Assembly: GCA_963806335.1 (NCBI GenBank)
Contig: CAWDXO010000022.1
Coordinates: 1-64,000 of the forward strand
Reading direction: 5' to 3'
DNA: 64,000 nt
Source of the DNA: Palsa-504 sp963806335
GTDB lineage: Bacteria > Actinomycetota > Actinomycetes > Streptosporangiales > Streptosporangiaceae
Shown here: piece after piece, positions 24,585 to 34,143 of the stretch
How positions within the stretch are numbered: position 1 is the first letter of the stretch
Layout of the letters: every line of letters starts with the position of its first letter
The notes under the pieces: generated by a model
Told to the model about the DNA's origin: nothing
The model's input: only the letters and a program-made list of their open reading frames with translations
Databases searched by the model: none
Made by a program: the position numbers and the translations under genes

Positions 24585-24737
24585 CGTCAGCCGCCAGGCT
24601 GTGTCGCTGCGGCCATGCGCTAGCACCCCCTTGACGTGATCATCGCGGCCAGCGTCGGCGGGCGCGGACCTTGGACTAAGTCTGCCAAGGACCTTGTGCC
24701 CTGGTGATCCGGCTGCGGTTGCACGGAATCTCTACGG

Positions 24738-25972
24738 GTGACCACATTGATCCCGGTTGCTGAGGTGCGTCGTCTTGTCCTGGCCGCGATCACGCCGCTG
24801 GCGCCGCGCCGCGTCGCCATCGGCAATGCGCTTGGGCATGTCCTGGCCGAGGCGGTGCAGGCCACTGAGCCCGTGCCTCGCTTCGCCAATGCCGCGATGG
24901 ACGGTTATGCCATAAGGGCCGCTGATGTGGCTGCCGCCCCGGTTCGCCTGCGAGTGACCGGGACGGTGGCGGCCGGCGACGGGCCGAAGGCCGCCGTTTC
25001 GCGCGGCGAGGCAGTCCGGATAATGACTGGTGCGCTGATGCCGCCAGGTGCCGACGCAGTGTGCATGGTGGAGCGCACGAGGGCGGAGGACGGCGGGCTG
25101 GCCGTGGTCGTTGAGGAATCAGTGAGCCCCGGCACGAATGTGCGGGAGCCTGGCGGGGACATTGAGGCCGGTACCGAGGTCTTTGGGCCGGAACGCAGCT
25201 CAGGGCCGCCCACGTCGGGGTACTCGCGAGCCTCGGCATCCAGGCGCTGCTCGTCTATCCGCGCCCGGCGGTCGGCGTCCTGTCCACCGGCGACGAGCTC
25301 GCGGCTCCCGGTGCTGCCCTGATGCCGGGAAAGATCCGCGACGCCAACCGTCCGGCATTGCTGGCCCAGCTCAGATCGGACGGATTCCGTCCGGTCGATC
25401 TCGGCATTGGCGGAGACGACCAAGACATCCTGGCGGATTGCCTGCGGACAGGCGGGTCGCGGTGCGATGCCATCATCGCCACGGGAGGGGTGAGCGTGGG
25501 GGACCATGACGTGCTGAAGGTTGCCCTGGAGAAGCTGGGCGGCACTGCGGTGCACTCCCTGACGGTCGCCGTGAAGCCCGGCAAGCACGTCGCCGTCGCG
25601 TCGCTCGGCGAGCAGCACATACCGGCCTTCGGGCTGCCGGGGAACCCGGTGGCCGCTCTTGTCACCTACGAGCTGTTCGTCCGGCCCGCGCTACGGGCCA
25701 TGGCCGGCTGCCCGGTGCTCGACCGGCCGCGGGTTGCCGCGATAGCGGAAACTGACCTGGCTCGCCGGCCGGGGCCCAAGCTCCACCTGGTGCGGGTGAC
25801 GGCACGGACCGGGACAGACGGGGCGCTGCGGGTACGGCCATCGGGCGGCCAGGAATCGCACATGCTGATGGCCATGGCCCAGGCCAATGCCCTCGCACTG
25901 CTGCCGGACGGCGACGGCGTCCGGGCCGGCGGCCGCGTCGAGGTGCTGCTACTCGACACCGACGGGCTGTAG
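24738..25972 (+). pseudogene. moeA: moeA, molybdopterin molybdenumtransferase, frameshifted
   Basis: MoeA inserts molybdate into adenylylated molybdopterin. The first half from a GTG start has RFANAAMDGYAIRAADV and VRIMTGALMPPGADAVCMVE. The second half has GGVSVGDHDVLK, AVKPGKHVAVA and AFGLPGNPVAALVTYELF, ending with the usual C-terminal barrel. Between them, adding one G near 25190 restores the missing piece (GTQLRAAHVGVLASLG then VGVLSTGDEL). The gene is thus complete except for one missing base, so it is either a recent pseudogene or a sequence error. It sits between DUF6457 and the molybdopterin enzyme that would need the cofactor. Confidence 0.85.
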
Positions 25973-26018
25973 CTCACCGGCTACGGGTGGCCTTCGTCCA
26001 CGGCGCGGCTCAGCTTTT

Positions 26019-26072
26019 TCACCTAGGGGATGAAGACTGGCAGGGGATGACAGGTCACCTGCGGCCGTTGGA
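26019..26072 (+). promoter_or_regulatory. CCTAGG-dyad element, copy G
   Basis: The site reads TCACCTAGGGGATGAAG, then the dyad GGCAGGGGAT-N5-GTCACCTGCG. It lies about 115 bases before the molybdopterin oxidoreductase operon. The GTGTGAG tail seen in the other copies is lost here. Confidence 0.6.
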
Positions 26073-26089
26073 CCATCGATTGGGCGCTA

Positions 26090-26105
26090 AGGGCCGAAGG
26101 ACCCT
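26090..26105 (+). promoter_or_regulatory. Possible DevR/OsdR-type operator
   Basis: AGGGCCGAAGGACCCT is a near-palindrome that resembles the GGGnC-type boxes bound by hypoxia/dormancy regulators of the DevR/OsdR family. It is a single match and similarity is by eye, so this is tentative. Confidence 0.3.
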
Positions 26106-26187
26106 GTTACGTGTCGCCGGGTGGCGGGACGTTGACCTTGGCAGCGGGCGACGTGCGTCGGCTGGCTAAGACGGGTGGAATGAGGTT

Positions 26188-28344
26188 GTGATGAGTTCTG
26201 TGATGGCGCCGAACGTGGGTGGTGTGGGCGTCCCGGGCCGGCGCACTGTTTACAGCATGTGCGGGATGTGCGCGGTGCGTTGCCCGATGGAGGTGACGGT
26301 CGAGGACGGCCGGGTGACCTGGCTGCAGGGCAATACGCACGACCAGGCCCTCGGCGCCAGCCTGTGCGCGAAGGGCGCGGCCGGCCTGTTTCTGGAGTCT
26401 GACGACGAGCGGCCGCAGACGCCGCTGATCCGGGCTGGCGAGCGGGGCGGCGGCCAGTGGCGGCGGGCGTCCTGGGACGAGGCCCTGGATTACATCGCGG
26501 GGAAGCTGACGGAGACGATCGATGTCTTCGGCGGGCGCGGTATCGCGCTTTCCGATCGTGGCGGCCCCTTTACTGACCTGACCCAGACCTTCGTCCGGGC
26601 GCTCGGCTCGCCGAACTACTTCGATCACGATGCCGCCTGCGCCGGCAATGTCCATAACGCCACGCGTTCGCTGTACGGCGTCGGCGCCGCGGGGCTCTTG
26701 TTCGACTACCAGCATTGCAAGCATCTGGTGCTCTACGGCCGCAACATCGTCGAATCGCTGGCGGTCAAGGAGGCTAAGGCGTTCATGGCCGCGGTGGCGA
26801 GGGGGATGCGCTGCACCTACATCGATCCGCGCGCCACGATCACGGCGTCCAAGGCCACCCGCTACTGGCAGGTCCGGCCGAAGAGCGACTACGCGCTGAA
26901 CCTCGCCATCATCCATGAGGTCCTGGAGCAGGATGCCTACGACAAGGACTTCGTCGCCCGCTTCGTCTCCGGCCTGGACTACCTGCGGGAGGCGGTCAAG
27001 GACACGACGCCGGAGTGGCAGGAGCCGCACACCGGCGTTCCCGCTGCGGAGCTTCGCGCGTTCGTGACCGAGATCGCCGCGGACGCGCCACATGTGATCT
27101 TCCATCCGGGGTGGATGTCAGCTCGTCACAGGCAGTCGTTTTACGTGAGCCGCTCGGCGCTGATCCTGAACGCGCTGATGGGCAATATCGAGGTTCCGGG
27201 CGGGTGCGTGCTGGCGAAGCCGCCCGAGCACTACGGCCGCAAGGGCCTGAATCATCTGACGGATCGCGTGCCGGCGGTCAAGGAGCCGCGTGTGGATGGT
27301 GCTGGCGGCAAGCGGCCGCAGTGGGATCCGGCGATCGGCATGCTGCATCAGGCCTTCGCCGCGATGGAGACGGGGCAGCCGTACGGGATCGGCGCCTACT
27401 TCGCCTACCGCCACGACCCGTTCACCGGCATGCCCGACCCGGAGGCGACGCAACGCGCGATCGAGAAGCTGAAGCTGCTCGTCTCGATCGACGTGCGCTA
27501 CTCCGAACTGGGCTGGTTCGCCGACGTCATCCTCCCCGAGTCGACCTACCTGGAGCGCGCGAACATCCTCGGCCAGATGAACGGCCCGGTGCCGGTCTTC
27601 ACCATGCGCGACCAGGCGATCGCGCCGCGCTTCGACAGCCGCCCGGCGTGGTGGATCTTCCGCGAGATCCTGCACCGGATGGGCATCAAGCAGGCGCTTG
27701 ACTTCGAGACCATCGAGGAGCTGTGGAACTACCAGCTCGACGGCACCGGCGTCACTGTCGCGGAGATGCGCGAGGCCGGGATCGTTCCTCTCGCCGGCGC
27801 GCCCCGGCTGATCCCGCGCGAGGAGCTCACGTTCCCGACCCCGTCGGGGACGGTCGAGATCGACAGCGAGGTCCTCAAGCAGGCCGGGCTTGAGAGCCTG
27901 CCGGCGTATGTTCCCAAGGAGGCGCCGGCGGGCGAGGAGTTCACGCTGCTGTTCGCGAAGACGGCGACGCTCGCGCAGGGCCAGTCGCTCAACAATCCCC
28001 TGCTGAAGGAGAGAGCGCCCAGACAGGTGCTGTGGATCCACCCCGACCGTGCCGCGGCGCTCGGGATCGCTGACGGCGACGAGGTGGAGGTCAGCGGCGG
28101 TGGCCGCTACACCGGCTGCCTGCCGGCGAAGGTCACGCGCTGGATCCATCCCGACGCGGTGTTCATGTTGCACGGCTACGGCGCCACGGTGCCGCTGGCC
28201 ACGCGCGCCCGCGGCCTCGGCGTCGCCGACCAGCGCCTGCAGCACGGCAAGCTCTACGATTTCGATCCCGCCGGCGGTGGCAATGCGCTGACCGAGACGG
28301 TCGTGCAGGTGAAGCGCCGGACACCGGAAGGAGTAGCAGGATGA
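26188..28344 (+). CDS. Cytoplasmic molybdopterin oxidoreductase (PhsA/PsrA-like, DMSO reductase family)
   Basis: The 718-residue protein carries the [4Fe-4S] site C25-x2-C28-x3-C32-x27-C60 followed by K62, as in bis-MGD enzymes. It has AACAGNVHNATRSLYG, where C151 sits at the molybdenum-ligand position used by thiosulfate/polysulfide reductases, and the C-terminal cofactor domain from about residue 580 (LNNPLLKERAPRQVLWIHP). There is no twin-arginine signal peptide, so it should be cytoplasmic. The next gene, a four-cluster ferredoxin, overlaps its stop (ATGA), and an NAD(P)-linked flavoprotein follows, so electrons probably come from or go to NAD(P)H. The substrate cannot be read from sequence. 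Element G lies upstream. Confidence 0.85.
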   Translation: MMSSVMAPNVGGVGVPGRRTVYSMCGMCAVRCPMEVTVEDGRVTWLQGNTHDQALGASLCAKGAAGLFLESDDERPQTPLIRAGERGGGQWRRASWDEALDYIAGKLTETIDVFGGRGIALSDRGGPFTDLTQTFVRALGSPNYFDHDAACAGNVHNATRSLYGVGAAGLLFDYQHCKHLVLYGRNIVESLAVKEAKAFMAAVARGMRCTYIDPRATITASKATRYWQVRPKSDYALNLAIIHEVLEQDAYDKDFVARFVSGLDYLREAVKDTTPEWQEPHTGVPAAELRAFVTEIAADAPHVIFHPGWMSARHRQSFYVSRSALILNALMGNIEVPGGCVLAKPPEHYGRKGLNHLTDRVPAVKEPRVDGAGGKRPQWDPAIGMLHQAFAAMETGQPYGIGAYFAYRHDPFTGMPDPEATQRAIEKLKLLVSIDVRYSELGWFADVILPESTYLERANILGQMNGPVPVFTMRDQAIAPRFDSRPAWWIFREILHRMGIKQALDFETIEELWNYQLDGTGVTVAEMREAGIVPLAGAPRLIPREELTFPTPSGTVEIDSEVLKQAGLESLPAYVPKEAPAGEEFTLLFAKTATLAQGQSLNNPLLKERAPRQVLWIHPDRAAALGIADGDEVEVSGGGRYTGCLPAKVTRWIHPDAVFMLHGYGATVPLATRARGLGVADQRLQHGKLYDFDPAGGGNALTETVVQVKRRTPEGVAG

Positions 28345-28865
28345 GCAAATACGAGCTTCGCCACGACGAGGCCAACTGCATCGGCTGCCTGGCCTGCGAA
28401 GTCCATTGCAAGACCAACAAGCAGCTTGGTCCCGGTCCCGATCCGTGCCGGGTTATCGCCCTGGAGCCGGTCGAGGTCGACGGACTGCCCCGGTCCCGCT
28501 TCGTGTTCATGCCGTGCTTCCACTGCGAGGACCCCTGGTGTGTCCGGGCGTGCCCGACCGGCGCGATGCAAAAGCGTGAGAAGGACGGCATCGTGTTTGT
28601 GGAGGACAGCCTCTGCATCGGCTGCAAGAGCTGTATCGCGGCCTGCCCGTGGGGCACTCCGCAGTGGGACCCTGCCACGAACAAGGTCGTCAAGTGCGAT
28701 TACTGCATGGACCGGATCGACGTTGGGCTGCAGCCCGCCTGCGTCACCAAGTGCGTGACCGGCTGCCTGTCCTTCGGCGAGGCTAACGAGGTGCCGGACC
28801 CGCGCCGCGAGCGCTACGCCCGTCACATCCTCGGCGAGCCGGGCGGCGAGGACACCTCGCCATGA
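28341..28865 (+). CDS. Ferredoxin-type electron-transfer subunit (4x[4Fe-4S])
   Basis: The 174-residue protein is a DmsB/PsrB/HycB-type iron-sulfur subunit. Cysteine groups appear in order: CIGCLACEVHCK, then CFHCEDPWCVRACPTGAM, then CIGCKSCIAACPWGTPQW, and a last set around CDYCMDRIDVGLQPACVTKC. Sixteen cysteines for four clusters are consistent. There is no signal peptide or membrane anchor. Its ATG overlaps the molybdopterin subunit stop and its own stop overlaps the next start (ATGA), so the three genes form a tightly coupled operon. It should wire the molybdenum site to the flavoprotein. Confidence 0.88.
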   Translation: MSKYELRHDEANCIGCLACEVHCKTNKQLGPGPDPCRVIALEPVEVDGLPRSRFVFMPCFHCEDPWCVRACPTGAMQKREKDGIVFVEDSLCIGCKSCIAACPWGTPQWDPATNKVVKCDYCMDRIDVGLQPACVTKCVTGCLSFGEANEVPDPRRERYARHILGEPGGEDTSP

Positions 28866-31800
28866 GCGCGGTCCAGACGCTGCCGCGCTGGCTTGACCAG
28901 GACGCCGCCGCCCTGGCCGGTCCCATGCCGCCGGCGGCCACGCTCGACCGGCGCGTTGCCGGGCCTGGCTCAGGCGCGGGAACTGACGCCGTTGCAGCGG
29001 TTGCAGCGCGTGCAGGACTCGGGCCTCGCGGAGAGCAGCGGTGCGGGCGAACCGGTCTCTGTGGCCTGGCGCCGGTTTCTGCGCGGCGCCGGCCCCACGG
29101 TGCTGGTGATCGATGCCACCGGCCTTGATGTGCGCGCCCGCGGCACCGCCGCGGTCCTCGACGGCGCTCCGCGGCTGCTGGCCGAGGGGGTGCTGATCGC
29201 CGCTGGCCTGCGCGGCAGCCGCGAGGTCCAGCTGCGCCTCCCGGCCGAGCTGAACGGTCACGAAGCCGCCCTGCTGAACGCCGTCGACGCGATCCGTACG
29301 CTCGCCCACGTCACCACGCCCCGCATGCAGCTGCAGGTGCAGCGCGACAGCCACCCCGGCCCGTGGGCGGAGGGGGCGCCCGGCGGCGCCTCACGGCTCA
29401 TCCACACCCCTGAGACCTGGTGCCGGATCGCCCTCCTGTTCGCCGGCGCGCCGGGCCTCGGAGGCGTCGCTGCTGACACTGCGGCGCGGCATCAAGCAGC
29501 GCGGCCTGGTCGAGCTCGCCCAGTCACAGAGCCTGCGGTCGCAGATCGACGCCTGGGGTGGTGGCGTTGAGGTGGCAGGCCAGGACCCGGTGCTCGTCTT
29601 CGACGACGGCCTGGGCGGCTTCCTGCCGCTGTCCGCGGCCGGCGTATCGTGCCGGCCGCTGTCGCTTGCCTCGGCCGGCGTCGTGCCCGTGCCGTCCACG
29701 CTGATGGTGATGGCCGAGGGCGCGTGCCTGCTGCGCCAGACGCGCCGCGCGCTTTACCGGCATTGGCAGCTCGCCGACAACGCCGAAGGCGATCCGGTGC
29801 GCCCCCTGCTCGCTCGGGCCGGCCGCCTGGTGGCCGAGCTGACGCTCGGCCGCGGGGACGCCGCCCACCTCCGGGCCCTCGACGAAGTCGCGCTCAAGCT
29901 GGGCGTGCAGGGGCTGGCGGCCGCCTGGCCGCTGGGCAGCTCGCTGCGCTACTACCGCGAGCAGTGGGAGCAGCACGCCCGGCGCGAGTCCTGCCCGGAG
30001 GGGCTGTGCTTCGAGCACCAGGCCGCGCCGTGCCACGGCACGTGCCCGGCCAACATCGACATCCCGAGCTTCATCGCTCACATCGGCCATGGCGACTACC
30101 GGGCGGCGGTCGAGGTCATCAGGCGTGATAACCCGCTGCCGCTGACCTGTGGCCTGGTCTGCCCCGCGCCGTGCGAATCGGCCTGCGTCCGCGGCGGCAG
30201 CAACGGCGCCGTGTTCATCCGGCCGATGAAGGCCAAGGCGGCCGAGCACTGCCTCGCCGACGGCGGCTACCCCAAACCCGAGATCGCGCCGGACAGCGGC
30301 AAGCGGATCGGCATCGCCGGCTCCGGCCCGGCCGGTCTCACCGCCGCCTACTACCTGCGCACCTTCGGTCACGATGTCGAGATCCTGGAGGAGCAGGAGA
30401 AGGCCGGCGGAATGCTGCGCTACGGCATCCCGGCGTACCGCCTGCCGCCCGACCTCCTGGACCAGGAGCTCGACCAGATCCGGGCGCTCGGGATCGCGAT
30501 CCGCACCAGCGCCGAGGTCGGCAGCCTGGATGCGTTCCGCAAGAACTACGACGCCGTGTTCCTCGGCCTGGGCACCCAGCGCTCGCGCCCGATCCCGATC
30601 GACGGTGTCCATCAGTCCTTCGTGCTCGGCGGCATCGATTTCCTGCGGGACGTGCGCAGCGGCGAGCCGGTCCGGGTGGGGCCGCGGGTGATCGTCGTCG
30701 GCGGCGGCAACGTCGCGATCGACGTCGCCCTGACCGCTCTGCGCCAAGGCGCCACCCACGTCGACATGGTCTCCCTTGAGACACGCCGCGAGATGCCGGC
30801 CAGCGCCCACGAGATCGAGAACGCGGTCGGGGAAGGCGTGCGGCTGCACCCCGGCTGGGGCCCGGTCCGGATCGGGGCGGACGGCGAGACCACCTTCCAG
30901 TTCTGCGAGCAGGTCCGCGACGAGACCGGGAAGTTCGATCCGAAGTTCGACGCCGCCCGCCTGCTGACGCTCGAGGGCGACCAGGTGATCCTCGCCACCG
31001 GTCAGGGCACCGACCTGACGATGCTGGACGGCAGCTCGGTCGAGACCACCCACGGCTTCATCCTCACCGACCCGAAGACCCTGATGACCAAGGTGCCAGG
31101 CGTGTTCGCCGGGGGCGACGTCGAGCACGGCCCGCGGACGGTGGTGGAGGCCATCCGCTCCGGGAAGATCGCCGCGAACGCGATCGATGCCTGGCTGCGC
31201 GGGCAGCCGATGGACAACGCCGCCGGCACGGCGGTGCGCCGAGCCGACGTGCTTCCCCTGACCGTCGCGGCGGATGAGCGCACGCATCTCCCGCGTGCCG
31301 TGATGCCCGAACGGACCGTCGAAGAAGTCGTCGGCCTCGGCAACTACGTCCAGATCGAGGAGGGCCTGACCGACGCGATGGCCCACGACGAGGCGCGCCG
31401 CTGCCTGCGCTGCGACGTCTGCATCGGCTGCGGCCTGTGCATGGCAGCCTGCAGCGAGATGGGCGTCGACGCGCTGCGGATGGCCGACACCGACGCCGGC
31501 CGGCTCGCCTACTTCGACTTCACCCGCCCCGCCGAGCGGTGCATCGGCTGCGGCGCCTGCAGCCAGGTATGCCCGACCGGCGCGATCCGGATCGCGGATG
31601 AGGTCGGCCTGTCCGCCGGCGGCGGCACGCCGGGCCTCGTGCGCCGCACGATCATCACGGGAACCACGGTGTGCGAGCAGCCGCTACTGAGGTGCAGCGA
31701 ATGCGGCGCGCCGACGCAGACGCCTGCGCACCGGGAATTCATCCGCGATCGCCTGCCGGATCACATGGCGGCCCTGCTGGACCGTGAGCTCTGCCCGTCA

Positions 31801-31935
31801 TGTGCGCGGCTGCGGGCCGATCGTCCCGCCGGGCGAGGGGCAGCGCCGGCTCTCCCGCGATCCAGAGCTCAACTCCCGGTCATTGCGATCACGTCTGCGG
31901 GCCAGCGGAACAGGCTATCCGGGGAGCAGTCATGA
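28862..31935 (+). pseudogene. NuoF-like/GltD-like NAD(P)-flavoprotein with C-terminal ferredoxin, two frameshifts
   Basis: Three successive frames make one protein. The first gives the N-terminus with TLPRWLDQDAAALAG. From about 28950 the second gives LPGLAQARELTPLQRLQRVQ and, later, LIHTPETWCRIALLFAGAP, as in NuoF. From about 29450 the third runs on as LLTLRRGIKQRGLVELA to the end. The third frame (787 codons alone) has a GltD-type cysteine region (CHGTCPANIDIPSFIAH), the FAD/NAD motif RIGIAGSGPAGLTAAYYLRT, two ferredoxin sites (CIGCGLCMAAC, CIGCGACSQVCPTGAI) and a terminal CSECG/CPSC pair. Two single-base insertions would explain the breaks. The intact 787-codon part might still be made from an internal start at about 29572. 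Confidence 0.75.
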
Positions 31936-32978
31936 AGGCCGTCACGGTGCAGCCGGGGGTAGCGGGGTCGGTCCGGTTCGGGGAGGTCCCCGAACCGGAC
32001 CAGAGCACCGGCTCGATCCTGGTCCAGGCGATGGCCGTCGGCATCTGCGGAACGGACGTCGAGATCACCTCGGGCGCCTACGGCTGGGCGCCCCCCGGGC
32101 GGGACCGGCTCATCCTCGGCCACGAGTCGCTCGGCCGCGTCGTGGATCCCGGGCCGGGCAGCGGCCTGCAGGCCGGCGACCTCATCGCCGGGATCGTCCG
32201 CCGCCCCGACCCGGTGCCCTGCCCCAACTGTGCGGTCGGTGAGTGGGACATGTGCCGCAACGGGCAGTACACCGAGCGGGGCATCAAGCAGATCGACGGG
32301 TTCATGTCCGAACGCTGGCGGATCGAACCCGGGTACTTCACCAAGCTCGACTCCTCCCTCGGCGTTCTCGGAGTGCTGCTCGAGCCGGCCACCGTGGTGG
32401 CCAAGGCCTGGGAACTGGTCGCGGCCATGCGAGCGCGGGCCTTCTGGGAACCCCGGCACGCGCTGGTCACCGGTGCCGGCCCGATCGGCATGCTCGCCGC
32501 CCTGATCGGCGTCCAGCACGGGCTCGACGTCCACGTCCTGGACCAGGTCACCGAGGGCGCCAAGCCTCAGCTCGTCGCCGACCTCGGTGCCACCTACCAT
32601 GCCGGGGCCATTGGCGCCCTGGGCCTCGAACCCGATGTCGTGATCGAGTGCACCGGGGTGGGTTCGGTGATCATCGACTCGATCCGCCACGTCGGCGCCG
32701 GCGGGGTGGTCTGCCTCACCGGAGTGGGCAGCGGCGGGCCGCCGAGCGGGCTATCTCCGGCCGACGTCGCCAAAGATGTCGTCCTGCAGAACAACGTGGT
32801 CCTCGGCTCAGTCAACGCCAACCGGCGGCACTTCTACCGGGCCGCCGAGGCCCTGGCCGCCGCCGACCGGGCCTGGCTAGCCCGGCTGATCTCCCGCCGG
32901 GTCCCGCCCCAGAACATCGCCGACGCCCTGCAACGCGGCCCAGACGACATCAAGGTCGTCGTCGACTTCGGAGGCTGA
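31932..32978 (+). CDS. Zinc-dependent glucose 1-dehydrogenase-like protein
   Basis: The 348-residue medium-chain dehydrogenase has catalytic zinc residues in GICGTD and GHESLGRV, and the Gdh-type loop PCPNCAVGEWDMCRNGQYTE followed by RGIKQIDGF, diagnostic for archaeal-type glucose dehydrogenases. A nucleotide-binding GAGPIGMLAALIG follows at about residue 180. Only part of a structural zinc site is visible (CPNC). It oxidises aldoses such as glucose to lactones with NAD(P)+; the exact sugar is uncertain. Its ATG overlaps the flavoprotein stop (ATGA), and a gluconolactonase-type gene follows two bases later, forming a matched pathway pair. Confidence 0.85.
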   Translation: MKAVTVQPGVAGSVRFGEVPEPDQSTGSILVQAMAVGICGTDVEITSGAYGWAPPGRDRLILGHESLGRVVDPGPGSGLQAGDLIAGIVRRPDPVPCPNCAVGEWDMCRNGQYTERGIKQIDGFMSERWRIEPGYFTKLDSSLGVLGVLLEPATVVAKAWELVAAMRARAFWEPRHALVTGAGPIGMLAALIGVQHGLDVHVLDQVTEGAKPQLVADLGATYHAGAIGALGLEPDVVIECTGVGSVIIDSIRHVGAGGVVCLTGVGSGGPPSGLSPADVAKDVVLQNNVVLGSVNANRRHFYRAAEALAAADRAWLARLISRRVPPQNIADALQRGPDDIKVVVDFGG

Positions 32979-32979
32979 C

Positions 32980-33909
32980 ATGGCAAAGGTGCCCGAGCGA
33001 GACGTGCAGGCAGTCGCCTGCAATACCGAGCAGACCCAGCTCGGTGAGGGCATTCGGTGGGACGGCCGCCGCGGCGAGCTGCTGGCAGTCGACATCCTGG
33101 CCGGGCGGGTCGCCCGGGGCCTGCTCCGCGACGACGGCCTGATCGAGCGCGTCGGGGTCTACCAGCTGCCTGTAACGGTCGGGATGATCGCTCCCATCCA
33201 GGGGGACGACGGCTGGGTACTCGGGGCCGGGCGCGGCTTCGTCCACCTCGCGCTTGACGGCACCCAGCGCACCATCGCCCAGGTGGCGCCGGCCGGGACC
33301 CGCATGAACGACGGCGCCTGCGATCCCCAGGGCAGGTTCTGGGGCGGGACCCTGGCCGAGGACCACCACCCCGGCGGGGGCGCGCTCTACCGGCTGGACC
33401 GGGAAGGGCGGACCGAGGTGGCGCTCGAGGGCCTGACGATCTCCAACGGAATCGGCTGGAGCCCCGACGGCCGGACCATGTACCTGGTGGACAGCGGCCC
33501 GCGGGTGGTCCACGCGTTCACGTTCGACGGTGATCGCGGCACCATCTCCGCCGGGCGGGTCCTGGTCACCGTGCCCGAAGACATCGGAGCACCAGACGGG
33601 ATGACGGTGGACGCCGCGGGTGACCTCTGGGTGGCGATCTACGGCGGCGGGCGGGTCAACCGCTACGCACCCGACGGCTCGCTGCGCGAGGTGTACCCCA
33701 TCCCGGCCCGGGAGTGCACGTGCTGTGCCTTCGGCGGCCCCGGCCTGCACCGGCTCTTCGTCACCACAGCCACAGAAGGCTGGACCGACAAGCAGCGCCG
33801 CTCCGATCTGGCCGCCGGCCTGGTCTACCGGATGGACACAGACGCCACCGGCCGGCCGGCAGCGCCGTACCGCCCGGATCCGGCGTGGTGGGAAAGCTTC
33901 ACCCGGTGA
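32980..33909 (+). CDS. SMP-30/gluconolactonase family protein
   Basis: This 309-residue six-bladed propeller protein contains EGIRWDGRRGELLAVDILAG with the metal-binding glutamate, and MNDGACDPQGRFWGGTLAED with the NDG/D motif. The second-half metal residues are in GLTISNGIGWSPDGRTMYLV and DGMTVDAAGDLWVAIYGGG. These four residues (E, N, N, D) are those of SMP-30 lactonases, so hydrolysis of the lactone made by the dehydrogenase upstream is the natural reading. The genes are one base apart, implying co-translation. Length is normal for the family and no signal peptide is visible, so both steps are cytoplasmic. Confidence 0.88.
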   Translation: MAKVPERDVQAVACNTEQTQLGEGIRWDGRRGELLAVDILAGRVARGLLRDDGLIERVGVYQLPVTVGMIAPIQGDDGWVLGAGRGFVHLALDGTQRTIAQVAPAGTRMNDGACDPQGRFWGGTLAEDHHPGGGALYRLDREGRTEVALEGLTISNGIGWSPDGRTMYLVDSGPRVVHAFTFDGDRGTISAGRVLVTVPEDIGAPDGMTVDAAGDLWVAIYGGGRVNRYAPDGSLREVYPIPARECTCCAFGGPGLHRLFVTTATEGWTDKQRRSDLAAGLVYRMDTDATGRPAAPYRPDPAWWESFTR

Positions 33910-33993
33910 AGGAGAACAACCAACTCCGAGGCCAGCAGGCACCGAGGCGAGGACACCGGACGGAATGACCGTCCCTACCGCCCGTGGCCCCTA

Positions 33994-34063
33994 GATGGCG
34001 ACCTGTGGCGGCGGATACGTCCGCCGTTACACCCCTGACGGCCAGCTGCGCCGAGTACTGCCC
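33994..34063 (+). pseudogene. SMP-30-like blade remnant
   Basis: Two overlapping frames read DGDLW and then GGGYVRRYTPDGQLRRVLP. This is the same motif as DLWVAIYGGGRVNRYAPDGS in the intact gene just upstream, with a few codons missing between the halves. It is a fragment of a second SMP-30 gene, lying between the lactonase and the antiporter. Confidence 0.5.
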
Positions 34064-34143
34064 AGGACAAGTCGACGGATCAAACAGAGCAAGAGAGTGA
34101 CCGTGTTGGGGGATCCTCGCGGACGCTTGCTAAAGGAGGACGC

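Noticed and set aside
29524..31386. A 620-codon minus-strand open frame
   Set aside because: It is the shadow of the flavoprotein gene, whose cysteine motifs and FAD motif are unmistakable on the + strand.
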